64,000 nucleotides of DNA from Trichoplax sp. H2 (lineage: Eukaryota > Placozoa > Uniplacotomia > Trichoplacea): the NCBI GenBank assembly GCA_003344405.1, contig NOWV01000166.1:1-64000 (forward strand), given 5' to 3'. Below the pieces are notes generated by a model that saw nothing but the letters and a program-made list of their open reading frames with translations, was not told the DNA's origin and did not search any database. Shown in pieces: positions 1-13,244 of this stretch; the first letter of the stretch is position 1; each line of letters opens with the position of its first letter. A program made the translations under genes and the position numbers.

Positions 1-388
1 GGATGATTGTACAGTAGACATTCCTTATTTAATACGGGTATACGCGTATGGTCGATTAAATAAATAATAATATTTGAATTGTACAAAATTGTTAACAATA
101 TACAGAATACTGTCTACAGAATTAAAATTTATAAGTAGACAGTAGAATACATGTATACATATTTGTCGTGCAAAATATATCTAGTAGATACGTATTAACC
201 TGAAAATTTTGTACCAATAGTAGGATATGTATCGTGTAAATAAATTGTTGCAATAGTCTTACACGATCGCATAAATTATAAATACTAGTGCAAACTCCCG
301 TCGCTTTGCTGATGGTTTACGATAATGTGCTCATTTAACAGATAGTATTACCATTTGATAGACCTGTCAGAGGTTCAGTAACTTTTTA

Positions 389-438
389 NNNNNNNNNNNN
401 NNNNNNNNNNNNNNNNNNNNNNNNNNNNNNNNNNNNNN
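389..438. other. assembly gap (50 N)
   Basis: A run of 50 undetermined bases. Unlike the two 20-N gaps later in the window, I see no repeated sequence on its two sides. Confidence 0.99.
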
Positions 439-825
439 TACCATAACAGGTTACAAAATAGCAGATGATTATAGAAAACAGCGAGTACCGTAATAACTAA
501 ATACAGTAGTCTATATATGAATGTAGAGTAAGCGGACTGTAGATCTGTCTAAATATAAGAGCAATACAACATGTCTATATTTAAGAGTAGAATACAGTTA
601 CAGTATATTCTAAATACACTACACTTAGTAGTACTATAATAGTTCTTTGACTGATATTTTACGGTATATATTAGTGAATTGAAGACCGTAAAAGCTGCGA
701 TAGTGACCCTGGCAAATGCCCTTACTACAGCCTTGAAAATAATGTCGGAGTGGAACACTACAGGGACGTAATGTCATTTGTACAGTATGATATAGTATTA
801 CTGACCGTCAAATTATTGTCATAGC

Positions 826-877
826 AGCCAAGGCATGGCCCACTAGAAAGAAATCTTCCTTCTAGTAGTCCAAGGTC
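826..877. repeat. imperfect hairpin, CATGGACTACTAGAA family, copy 1
   Basis: The left arm reads CATGGCCCACTAGAA and the right arm TTCTAGTAGTCCAAGG, separated by about ten bases. The right arm is close to the reverse complement of the left. The same core recurs at 7285, 27379, 38332 and 55087. Confidence 0.6.
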
Positions 878-1282
878 AAGCAAAATATTGCTATCACCTT
901 ATACAATATTCTCAGAGGCAATAAAAAAATCTGGAGTAGTATCTACAAATAAAATTGATGTTGGCTGAGTGATTCAACCGCTGTATATCTAATTTATCTA
1001 CTGACTCACTTGAGCCAGTAAATAAGTTCGATCTAAGTGTAACATATATATTATATAATATGAGGATAAACAACGTGATAACGTACTTCTATAGAGTTTT
1101 AATCGAAGTCTTGTAAAATAGCAGTTGTATCACTCAGCCAAGTTACTTACCATTAGTATCCGTAATATCAAACTCATAATCATAACTAACTATATCCTGT
1201 AAATCAGTGATCATTTGTAAAGTTAAAGGTCAAGTGACGTATAACACGAGAAGTATAACGAGCGGGGAATCGATTAGATCAA

Positions 1283-1830
1283 TTGATTAGTGTATAACTA
1301 TTGTTACAAATAATGTAAAGTAAAAAAGTACAAGTACTGTATATCTAGACTGTGTGTAAAGTATAACAAGTGTGGATCTACGATTAAAATATAACAAGAC
1401 TTTTAAGTCGAAGTATGTTAAACGTGGATCATTAGTTAGTGTATAACGATTGTTACATATAATGTAAAGTAAAAAATACAAGTACTGTATATCTAGACTG
1501 TATGCTGTGTGTAAAGAATAATAAGTGTGGATCTACGATTAAATATAACAAGACTTTCAAGTCGAAGTATATTAAACTTGGATCATTAGTTGGATCATTA
1601 GTTAGTGTATAACGACTATTGCATATAATGTAAAGTAAAAAATACAAGTACCGCATATCTAGACTTTATACAGAGTGTAAAGTATAATAAGTGTGGATCT
1701 ATGATTAAATATAACAAGATTTAAGTCGAAGTATATTAAACGTGGATCTACGATTAAATGTAACAAGATTTAAGTCGAAGTATAATAAACGATCTACGAG
1801 TAGATATAACAAGATTTAAGTAACGATAAC
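1283..1830. repeat. degenerate tandem repeat, unit about 150-170 bp
   Basis: Three consecutive copies start near 1283, 1435 and 1601. Each contains, in order, ATAATGTAAAGTAAAAAA, TGTATATCTAGACT, GTGTGGATCTACGATTAAA and AAGTCGAAGTAT. Two shorter fragments of the second half follow to about 1830. Short open frames on the minus strand here only reflect the repeat. Confidence 0.8.
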
Positions 1831-2216
1831 AAGAGTTCAATAGCAAACATACCAAATAATTATAAGCTACTTTGTATTATGATGCACTCAAAAACTCTAC
1901 AAACTGACTACTGCAGCACTGATGATGATGTCATAATTGCATTACAGTACTGCATCGAATGTTGACATGCTAACTCTACACTCAGAGTCTACAGTACAGT
2001 GCTGTAATATGTCTCATACACACAAGCGCACAGACAGTAAAACCATATGATCGCTTGTAGAGGCCGTTAATGCTGCATAAATTTATTAAAGTAAAAGTGA
2101 TTACTCATTGCTAGATAGGCAGTTTTGGTTAAATTGACTAAATTGCGTTACAGCGACTTTTTCTAAAACTCGTTATTCATTTCATTTAGTGTAGACATCG
2201 CTGGCATCAAATTAAA
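1831..2216. promoter_or_regulatory. region upstream of the P450 gene
   Basis: A non-coding stretch between the tandem repeat and the first ATG of the P450 gene. It would hold that gene's promoter and 5' UTR. No clear core-promoter element was recognised. Confidence 0.3.
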
Positions 2217-5200
2217 ATGATTTTTGATATTTCAAACTTATCATGGTCAAGCATTGTTATCACTGGGGTAATTACTTGGTTTATTTATCTCCAATTTATT
2301 CGCAGATTCCTAACACCGTTACGTAAGGTAAGCTAAGCATGTAAAATAATAAAGCTACAGTTATTTAGATTACATTTTTATCCATGATTGGTGTAAATTA
2401 TCACTATTACTTAGCTACACTGTACTAAAGATCTACTGTCTATGCATCATGTGATTTAAATCGTTGTAGACACGGTATATGTGCAATTGGGTATGTTATA
2501 TCTGGCCGATCAGTAAAATATACTTTAATAGAATGTACTATACAAAATAGCCTAAAGTAGCGATGATATTCATGCCTGATATCAACTATTTTCATTATCA
2601 TTAAGAAATCACTCCGTTATGTTCAAGATATAAACTCCAAATGTATTATTCTATCGTAGCTGCCTGGACCTGAAACTTGGTCTTTAACTGGAAATCTAGG
2701 TGAAATTATACGGGAACCACCAGTCGATCCTTACATAAAGTTAGAATAATAATAATGTTAATCCTTTGCTAATTGATTTAGAATGGAATCATCATTCTAT
2801 TATACTTATACTTTTAATCTGAAATCATACTTTGCATGCCCATAATATTGCATAGACAAACTTTGGGTTCATAGATACTTCCTGATAATAGCAAACGCAT
2901 CCGTTTTGTTACTTACGTCTGATATAATCAAGTAAAAATTCGACAGTAATGATAAATAATGACGTATATAATAATTTAAAACTGTTGATAAATTTCAGAT
3001 GGGCTAACAAGTATGGTGGAATCTTACGATATAGCAGATTATTTGGCAAATATCGAGTAGCCGCAATAGATCCTGATGCCATCAAACATATCCTTGTTAC
3101 GCACAGCTCGAGATATAGTAAACCTAAGGGATTTATAACGTAAGATGCATGACGATTTGTAACTTACAAACATTGTAGTTACCAAGAAAGCGACTTGTAT
3201 ATAGAGTATGGATTTATATTGTACAGTACGACATACACTCCTGGATACACAAAGTTAAAAAAGTCATTCTGAGACAAGTCGATATCATGTGATCCCACTC
3301 TGTTGTAATTTCCTAAAAATTGAATCTATTACTACCTAATATTACAGAATTTCAATGTGTCGTTCGCTGTTTCATATCTTACTCTTTCACAGTACTTAGT
3401 GCGGAGCACAATGTGCTGTGAAAGACTGACTTAAAAGCGGATTACGGTAGATACGCAATAGTTGATTTAAGATACGAGATTCGCTATAGGAAATTGTATA
3501 TCCTGTTTACGATTAAGTGTCTTCAAAATGATAAAACAAGAACTGCAGTTTCTTGTAAGTTTGACTTTATTACGTAAGTTGGATCGTCTTACAACTATTA
3601 TAATCTAAATCTTTAGCTAATTTGGGGCTGCTCTATACTGTTATTTACTGTTAATACACATTACGTCTTATGATCTGTCATTTAGCACTTTAAGGCCACT
3701 ACTAGGCAATGGATTATTTACAGCTGGTGATAAGGATCATTCTCAACAGAGAAAATTAATTAATCCGGCCTTTAAATATGCTAAATTAAAGGGTAAAATT
3801 GAATTTATAATTTGTACAGCTTTGTAACTAAATATATTGTTCCTCTAGCATTCATTCACAAATCATAACCAATTTGCGAATCATAAATAAATACAATGTA
3901 TACTGTATCAAATCAGTCAACAGCATGCACTGTATATTGTATGTAAAGTAAGTAGAATGCTATTTTAACATTGCTACGATTAAATACGTGTAAGTACTAT
4001 AATTTAGATTTAAGTAATATTCAGGATACAGCTCAGATGCAATCAACAGTTGGTATCATATTTCCTGTCAATGGATATAGCAAGTTAATTATATCTTGAT
4101 ATTGGTGTATATATACAGGTATGGTCTCAGTATTTGAAAGTTACACCAAAGAGTTTATACAATTTTGGCAGTATAAGCTAGAAGAAACTAAAAATAGTCA
4201 AACATATACTGAAGTTCAGGCACAGGATGATCTTACTCGTTTAACCTTAGACATTATTTGTCGGTGCGCTTTTGGATACGAATGCAATGCAGTATTGAAT
4301 CCAGACGATGAAATAACTAAATCTTTACAATCAATGTTTTCTGGTAGTGATCTTTCGTGAGTCTTGATCATAAGATTGAATGCTCATGATGTGACGATTA
4401 GTGTGTGATTCAATTATGATGCTTGTTATTGCTGCACTACAGATGGAAGGATTTACTTCCGCTTTACTCCTACTTACCGACGAAGGCAAAAAAGCGACGC
4501 CAGCAAGCTCTGACCACTATTAAAAATAAAGTGAACGAAGTTATAGATATAAAAATGTCACAGAATACAAACGCAGACTGTACGTTTCTCTAATGATTAG
4601 CTTACTTTATAAATGCATTTTCAGGCATGTATTAATACAATCTCGAATTTTTTTAACGCTATCGTTTCAACATATAGCGGACAGTTCCTTGTTGGATATT
4701 CTTCTATCATTAAGAGATCAGAAAACTGGTCAGGGTCTGACAAAGGAAGGATTATACGATCAGGTCGTTACCTTCATGTTCGCTGGTCACGAGGTAAATT
4801 TTTATGTAGCTCTTTCCTAGTCACCTTGATACATCGCGATGCGGGTAATACTATCCGCTTATTAAACGTCTCGCTATTTGAATAATAAATTGAAAGTCAC
4901 TTATTGAATAGTTACTTGTTTCGACGTATATACTGTGAATTTAGATTTTAAAAACGGTATAATCAATCCCTAGGGACATTGGATATCTAACAGTATTAAT
5001 ACCTAGTCTTAAATATCTGTATTTTTCAATTATTTGCTTTGCCAATAGTTAGTTCTCTCGTTCTACAGTTTTAATCTACTACAGAGATACCGTGAATTTC
5101 ATTATTATGGTATTGAGCGTTTTTAGTAATCTGGTTTTATTACTGCTGATTGCTAATTATTAAAATTGTAGACCACAAGCGTTTGCCTGTCGTGGACACT

Positions 5201-6699
5201 GTATGTATTAGCCCAACATCAGGAAATACAAAGTAAGGTCCGAGATGAAGCTCGTAAAGTTTTGAAAGAGCATAATTATCAGCTAACATGGGATACATTG
5301 GATGAATTTGTTTATTTAAATAAAGTCCTTAAAGAATCCTTAAGGTAGAAAATAGCAATCGCTAGCCTTTTATATACAAGTGTATATAAATCCAATTTTT
5401 TGCGTATAATGCAAATTTTAAAACTAGATTTCGTAAACAAACAATATATAGTCTCGTTTATATATTTCATCTGAAATGTAATTAGTAATTCTTTTAATAC
5501 CTTAGACTGTATTCTCCAGCGCCCTTGTCTGCGCGTGAATGTGTTCAAGATGACGAAATTAAAGGCTATGTTATCCCTAAAGGAACAGTAGTGATGATCG
5601 TGACACCGCATAGGTAAAAATTTAGCTGCATCAATGACAGATGCAGCTTTTATTGCGGACTTTTCATGAAATTATCATTTTACATTTAAGTCACCTTCAC
5701 GTTATTCATACAGTAATATAATTACAATAGGTGGATATGTCGAAGTAATCAATCAGAGCATGTATTATCATAGCTACGGAAAATTACAGTAACTAAATAA
5801 AATTCAGGAGTAAACTACATGCACGTCATAATTAGTACAATCAAGCTCGCCGCTATGCAACTGATCAGTTGCTCTTTGTAATACAGCCCCAAATATAGCT
5901 TGGATTATGATTTTAAGACTGCACCAGAATAGTAGTACTCGTTTATTGGATTGTATGATTTTGAAGATATCTATTTGTAGCAGAGGTTTACATACGTATT
6001 GTCGTGATACTATTGAGATGTTTATATTAAGACTTCATGATAGTAATAGATAGCGCTAATTATGTTAGTACTGTGAGAGTTGGATAGTGGTGCTTTAATT
6101 AGACGCGTAAATAATGAATAGCTCGCGCGATGATAAACTGTTATCTCGCGACTTAATTGGCAAGATATGATTGCAATGTGTAAATTCATTCTGTAACAAA
6201 GGGTATATAAACCGCGAGCTTTCGCTGTAAAAGATATTCCAGAGATAGTCCCTTGGTAGTTATGAGACGAACCTAATCTTATGTAATAATGTGAAGTTTA
6301 CAAGAAACTGTAGTTTGTGTTGTATTTTTAAGAAGACACTTTATCACACTCTTGAGTAAATTTAATGATAAAGACCCTATAAACGATAACATCTATTATA
6401 CATGATCTTTCATTAGGTGGGAGAAATATTATGGAGATCCTCTAGAATTTAAGCCTGACCGATGGGATGCTATTGAAGCCGATGATAAGAACTCAAATTA
6501 TACTTATATACCATTCCTAATTGGTCCTCGAAATTGCATCGGTAGTAAATTTGCGTTATCCGAAATGAAGTGTGTTCTAGCATTGCTACTAGATAGCTTT
6601 GTTTTCGATGTTGTTCCTAACATAGAAGTTAAGCGCAGATTAAGGATTACCATGAAACCTAATCCAAACCTTAAACTAAGAATTAGCGTTGCAAAGTAA
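2217..6699 (+). CDS. microsomal cytochrome P450 (CYP3/CYP4/CYP46-like), 10 exons, 497 aa
   Basis: A heme-thiolate mono-oxygenase expected on the ER membrane, fed electrons by P450 reductase. Exons: 2217-2327, 2660-2739, 2999-3139, 3686-3792, 4119-4356, 4443-4579, 4678-4793, 5172-5344, 5506-5613, 6417-6699. All phases agree and give 497 residues, a normal P450 length. Residues 8-28 form the hydrophobic N-terminal anchor, and LPGPETW after exon 1 is the proline-rich hinge. Family motifs are complete: I-helix AGHETT (307-312), K-helix E365-x-x-R368, FKPDRW (415-420), and the heme loop FLIGPRNCIG with Cys444 as iron ligand. The AGHETT signature and the VYLNKVLKESLRLYSP region resemble CYP4 and CYP46 more than CYP2. 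The substrate (fatty acid, sterol or xenobiotic) cannot be read from the sequence. The start is the first ATG before the anchor, and exon 1 ends exactly at a GTAAGC donor. No inactivating lesion is seen. Confidence 0.93.
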
Positions 6700-9117
6700 A
6701 GATTTCAATCTGCTCTTGTTATTATTTTATTGCCTGTAAATCTTTGTAGAAGGATAATAGTATCTAAATTCGGGATTTATTGCACTGAAATTAAATTCAT
6801 GTTGATTGCAGTTTATCTTAAAAATTTTTAATCGCGCTTTAAATGTATTGCTCATTAATGTCTATTTACTAATTGTTATACCATGAATACATGCAGTATA
6901 TTGGCTAAACCCAAGAAAGGCAATATTGCACTAGTTCTCAGTTCTTAGAGAGACTTTTACAATATATTAAAAGTGGAATTATTAGCCTATTTACTAAAAT
7001 ATTATAGATTAAATCCTTCGACGCAGCGATTCTCTTATTATGAACATAGTTATGCCATGAACTACTATAAATTACTACATGGTGATTTCTAATAGTCCGT
7101 AGATATACCAGCTGTACACATATGTACAGCACATCATGATTACAGCATACGTTCAAATATTAGTAATGCTTTTAGTCCTAGTAATGTAGTAACTAACGAA
7201 AAATAATTTGAAGACAATTATTTTAAATGACCGATTTTTATAGATTATATGGAATTTAAAGTGTGTGATTAGTACTTACCGTAAGCTTAGCCATGGATTA
7301 CTAGAAGGTCTTCTCTAGTAGTCCATGGCTTAGCATTCTATGCGGTATGCCGTGCTATCATAGGACACAGCAGCAGTCGCAGCTTTGATGTGTTACGAGC
7401 ATAAATAAATGCTTGCTTTACTATATAAACATCTAGATACGGATTGTAAATTTATAGCTGTTCCAATATGAATTTAAGTTTGCTTTTCAAAGATAATAGT
7501 GATAGAGGCTAACAACTATATTAGAATATTAGATGATAACCAGGCTTTAAAATTTTATGCAAAATCCACTAGTTGATAATTTGTCAATTTCGACGTAGAA
7601 CAAGTAAATCTAATAATAGTAGCAGATTTACTGTTATTCGGTGAGCGAGACTTAAAATGCTAGTTACTTCAAACAAAACAGACGATATTATTATCTCAAT
7701 AAATCACGATCATGGTGGAGAAAATAAAACGGATCAAAATGCGCCTTAAACACCTAGTATGATCTAAATAAATTTATATAAATATTAATTATACTTATTA
7801 AAGATAGTATTTTTAGAGGAAAAAAATCGATTATACTTTAACATAGATATAAGGCAGTGTGCGGATTACAATATGTAGATAGATTACATAACCTACGATT
7901 CTTTGATTGAGCAACCAACATCTACACAATACTCCGCTAGCAAATATAAATATGCGAGAATATAACCTAACGGATACACATTCTGTATGGTCATTATTTT
8001 TGATGAATAAATTTCTCATCTTAGTATCTCTAAATATACGTCCAGCTACTTTGAAAGAATAGCATTAGTAATCTACATTTTTGATGAGTAATTCCAATAG
8101 ATGAAAGTAGTAAAGAGATAAAGAAGCTACCTCAATTTACTGTACGATTATTTACTCGTTTGACTTTAACACCAATGAAAGACATCAATTTTATAAATCC
8201 TCATATTCAGAGATAGATATACATAAATTCGATATATGGATTTTGTCGAATAGAACAAGATCCATTGTAACATCTATACCTGCAAGCGTAGGTGTATATA
8301 TTTATATTGGAATAATTACCGATACACGATCAAGTATTTGGGCACTTGCATGAAAATTTCCGCTTTACTATACCCAATTGTACAGGAGTGGGCCGGAACC
8401 GTACGAGAGACATTATCATCTATACTTAATTGAACCAATATTTTGTATTATTATCCATCGAACTTACGGTAAGGTAAGATACTGCACATTGTCACAGATA
8501 TACTGTATACAGTATAATTATCGTACTTATTGTACTCACTTATTTCTATGCGAGTTTCCATGGCAACGCCTATAATAATATAAGCGTTTTCAATACATGT
8601 CGCAATCACTACTTTAGCTGATGTAAAATCTGTAGCAGTGATTTGATCACATTTGCATTTCTACTCGATCGACAAGAGACATTATAGGCTCTGTTTCCTT
8701 CTCAAATATTGTCACTCTATATCTATAAAATTATCATTAAGCTCGATACAAATTTTGTTACAGTATGTACAAATAATCATCCAGAATTATTAGTGTATAA
8801 TGCGGTTGTGAAGAAGATCGATCAAAGTATAATACATATAATTTAGTAAAGAATTAAATCTTAATTTGGTTTATTCTGATTCAATGGGTAACGCTAGGAT
8901 TTAGTCTACTCAGAGATGAATATATCATTTACACATGCCCCCTAAACAGCAAGTGAGTACATAAAATTTAACTTTGATAGGCCGATTGTTCTTGTTGTCT
9001 CTTTCCTCCATTACCATTTCCGATAAAAATATTCAATCAATTTTGTCTAAACCATGTCTATGATGCTATAATTATCAGTTTTCTGAATTTGATATGTTCT
9101 GTAATAGTTAGGATACA
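6700..9117. other. intergenic, P450 to LRRIQ3
   Basis: About 2.4 kb with only short open frames (up to 72 codons) lacking splice context or recognisable similarity. The one structured element is a near-perfect hairpin at 7285-7334. The last few hundred bases should contain the LRRIQ3 promoter. Confidence 0.5.
7285..7334. repeat. near-perfect hairpin, CATGGACTACTAGAA family, copy 2
   Basis: The left arm GCTTAGCCATGGATTACTAG pairs with a right arm whose reverse complement is GCTAAGCCATGGACTACTAG. The loop is about ten bases. This is the best-paired member of the family in the window. Confidence 0.8.
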
Positions 9118-12100
9118 ATGAATTATTTCACAAGGAAAGCTAACATTATTGGTGATGACGAGTTTAGACATTATGCTAAACATCGAGAAGAAGGCTCTAT
9201 ACGAGACGCCGAAACTATCGGATACATAAATACCCCAAATGAAGAATTCTTGTTAAAAAATACAATCGATGGATTAAAATTAGATCAAGCGCAGTATTTT
9301 AATCTGCGTAATCGTCGTTTAATCGAAATAGGAAGCTTATATCTATGCGATAATTTGACCGTTTGTATCCTGGCCAACAATTTTATAAGGACATTTGATG
9401 CTCTTATTTATTGCAACAATTTACAAATGTTGGATGTTCATGGCAATCAGGTAAATAACAACCGTATCTTATGTATTGATATCTTAACCCTATTTTATAT
9501 GTATGCTAGAATAAAAGTGGTACAATTGAATTTGAAGCTTGTATTTTCAGATAAACATGTCAAATTTGATTTATTATGGTAGCCTTTACTACAACTAACG
9601 ATCATGTAGTATTAGTGGCATTAATTTAACTGCGATAACTAATACTTACGTATGTATTTCTTCCAAATTTCATTGCAGATCGTTAATGTGCCATCTGTAG
9701 CTTTCTGGTCTACACTTTCGAAATTATCTGTTATGTTACTACATGATAATGGTATTAGTTCGATGAGTTGTGTAAGAAAAATTGCAAATAGTCCTAATTT
9801 GGCAATTTTGACCTTACATAATACGCCTATAAGTTTAAAGCCACACTACAGACACCACGTTGTCAATAGCATTTTCACTCTCAAAGTGCTTGATAATTAT
9901 GTCATCGCGGATGAAGAAATAATTGAAGGTTGCAAATTTACTGACCAATTTTCAACCAAAAATCAGTTTCTTTATTTAAAGACGGAAAGAAACTTTGATC
10001 AGGTTAGTCGCCAAGTTGATGCTGTCCGGTATAATTAATCTATCCAAACTCTTATTTAATAAATTTCCTACGTTTTTAATTGTTTTCTCAAATAAATGAG
10101 TAGATTACAAACGGTGATGAAGCAATAAAGGAAATCAATCTACTCTTATCAAGGGCTAATAAAATTATGGCTAAGAATTCTCCAATACTTATTATTCAAC
10201 GTTATCTTCGAGGCTATTTAGCACGAAAAATACTAAAAGCATACATCAATCATAAAGATACTTCGTAAGTACTCTTATTACTAAATTACTTTACGGCATT
10301 TTTCATAAGTAATGAGGAATTATGAGGCAGCTGTAGGCCTAACTGAATAAACTAGAATATTAAGAAAAATCTCTTCACCTTAATTTATCTTCTAAAATAT
10401 TAGTAATTATTACCGTACTTACATGACAGGCAAAACTAGTAGCTAAATATCAGATCTTTATTGTTCGTCAGGATTAACATAGAAGATATTATGAACCAAC
10501 ATTTATCGCTGATAGCGGATGCAAACTCATCACAACAAGTATCGACAAATGTGGAACGCCAAATACAGAAAAGTCAATCTGAAAAAAGGAATAAGAATAA
10601 GCGATATCTAGATAAAACATATTCTACGGTAAAACACGGTTCAATGAGAATGGGGAAAATTAAAACAAAAAATGTACTTAAAAAATCACAATCCAAAAAA
10701 TCATTAGGAACGGTTTCTGATAATTATTACGCCACTGCTGAATCTCCAATTTTAATTCGACAATTTTCTCCTGCCTTGTCCACGCGCGACAATCAGATCG
10801 TACATTTAGACGATCCTAACTTCAACTATGATCAAGATTTTAATAACAGGGATGAAAGGTTTCATGGACATGAAGATTACTCTTTACCACCAATTCACGA
10901 TGGTCATGGTATTATAAATTCAATGAATTCTAAACAATCCGAAGCAATATCACCCTTAAAAATTAATGTAGATTTACGAGAATTACAAGCACGGGCTGCA
11001 CAATTTACAGAAGAGGAACGTTCAAGTGCTAGCAAGCAATTTAGACTAAGTAGCAGAGAGCTAAGTGCGATTAAGACCGGTAAAGAATTATTGAGCGGTC
11101 TTGAAAGGACTATGAAAAAAGAGAAGGTTGATAAATCCGATAAAGAACGATATTATAGCCCTCTTTCAGACTATAGAATGTCAGTACCTGAGGAAAGTAG
11201 GCCTCCAATTAGTAAAAATAGTAAATTTAGAAATTATAACGAAACTAATGAGAACGATGAATTATTTACTACCCATTTTCGGTTATCCGGTATGAAGGCT
11301 GCCACTACTGCCGTTGACCCTGTAGAAGAGATGATATTAAATAAGCAAGAAACTGCGAAAGATATGCGAGAAGCAAAGGCAATTTATAGGGAAATCATTC
11401 AAGAAAAACGGAAACCTCCTGTTGTTGAGAAACATATTACCCTTAATGGCCAACAAAGACTATATAAAAAATTATACGAAGCGATGAACTTATCCATTCT
11501 ACGAAGTGTTGATCAAGTCCATAAGGACTGGCATAAATCGGAGAAAGCAATACAGAAAATTGATACAATTGCTAATCGTCGCTTGCTTCATGATGTTCAA
11601 AAGGAAAGAATTCGACAGTTTCAACGCTACAAAGTGATGATAGCGCGTGAAGGTGGAATACAAGATAAAATAATATCAAGTGATGCATTAAAAATGATGG
11701 AAGAAGAAAGAGAAAGGGAAAATCTAAGAGTTCAATTTGCGAGGCAAGAATTAAATGAGAAAACAAAGCAGAGATTTGAGGAGATGGCTTTAAGTACAGA
11801 TTTTAATTGCCAAGCTACTGCAATTGGTCGGGTCATAAGACAATATGACGGTAAAAAGCATCGTACAGAGATGAAAGATAAGAAAGCAGAAGGTGTAAAA
11901 GTAAGTCAGGAAAAAGCAATTGAAAAGCGAGAGATGGTTAACAAATACCTAGAGCATAAGCGAATGGTTCAACGCGCTGTAAATCAAGTAGAAAAGAAAA
12001 AAATTAATGGAAAACTATTAGAGGAAGCTAACGATAGAGTAATGCAGGCGCGAGCTAGAGTAACTTATCTTAAACAGCGCCATCGTGTTGCTAGCAATTT

Positions 12101-12188
12101 TTGCAAATTGCAGAATACGCTGCTAACATCTGAACAACCCCCTAATGCTGTTTCTAATATGAGCATTGCAATCGATGATCGATCATGA
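9118..12188 (+). CDS. LRRIQ3: leucine-rich repeat and IQ motif protein, LRRIQ3 orthologue, 4 exons, 844 aa
   Basis: Exons: 9118-9450, 9679-10002, 10104-10264, 10472-12188; phases agree. The N-terminal ~215 residues are leucine-rich repeats. The human LRRIQ3 signatures LDVHGNQ, LLHDNG and YRHHVVNSI, followed by LDNYVIADEEII, are recognisable. Exon 3 encodes an IQ motif (I250-Q251, R255-G256, R260) for calmodulin binding. The large last exon is polar, then strongly basic and coiled-coil (roughly residues 550-830, rich in E, K, R and Q), as in the human protein. The family is associated with ciliated and testis tissue in vertebrates; its molecular role is poorly known. It is longer than the ~624-aa human protein because of a low-complexity insert between the IQ motif and the coiled coil. 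The start ATG at 9118 opens directly onto a continuous exon. The downstream neighbour MRPS2 is convergent. Confidence 0.88.
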
Positions 12189-13244
12189 ATAATATAGGTT
12201 ATTTCTAAAGAAAATTTAAGACTATAATTATATAGTTGTTATTAAATGGGCTTAAATTTAATTTCTGTTGATATATATCTACTCAACGACTGGTGGTTGA
12301 CCAGAATCATGGCCACCTCATTCAATTATACTTAATTATCCAAGATATTACAAATTGCTACAGCATTGCTATCTACGTATCGTAGGGTAGATTGTGTACT
12401 ATGTAATTACCTTAAAAATTCTCTACATTCGATTGTAATTTAATTAATTTACTCTTCTGATATATGAAGCCATGTTAGTATTGGAAAAATTTAAAATTTT
12501 GCCCTGTTCATGTGCTGTAGCAATTCACTCAATATGTATTGTATTTGCCAACAATACTACACTCCATATAACGGCTCTAAAAATTTTGTGAGTACAGTAG
12601 ATTCAGGGTATTTTTATTATTATTATACAGTGGAATATGCAATAATTAATTGTGCAACTGTTTACTGAAGAAAATATCTTGAAGAAAAATTGAAATCTTC
12701 GACAAGTAATGAACGACATATTTTATTTATAAGTATATCAATACATAATGTAATGTGTTGAAGCGGAAACAGTAAAATCCTACGTTATGTTTTTTAATCT
12801 TAAGAGTTAATATCGTGAGATACTGCAAAAAAAGGCATTTTCAGTATATTAAATAGAGTCAAAAGTAGTTCGCATCACACGTTAAATACAAATCTTTTTC
12901 TGTGATGATGCATAATTTAAAAATAAAAATGACTATATTAAGCAATAGCAAATACGCACTGCATTCTGTACAATCTGAAATTCTTCAAGGTAACGGCCAC
13001 ACAGAGCTGATCGGATCAGTATTATTCTGTTAGAGGTGCCTTATAGCATTTGTATTTTATAGGTATAGTTCGGCCGTGATAACAAAAAATTGATATAAAT
13101 TTCATATGAAACCAATTTCTGTTCAAAACATCCTACTTATCTGCATGACCTAATAAAATTGTAGATGAGTATTAATAAGTTCAGATATTTGTATTATAAG
13201 AAATAATTGCCCACAGAAACTATCAATAGTTTTGGAAATTATTG
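12189..13244. other. intergenic between convergent LRRIQ3 and MRPS2
   Basis: About 1.05 kb, very AT-rich. It should hold the 3' UTRs and poly(A) sites of the two convergent genes. No further exon was seen. Confidence 0.5.

Larger units (their letters stand above)
1..1282. other. non-coding flank, no gene seen
   Basis: No exon with splice borders or recognisable protein similarity was found on either strand. It holds an assembly gap at 389-438 and an imperfect hairpin at about 826-877 that belongs to the dispersed hairpin family described separately. Confidence 0.5.
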
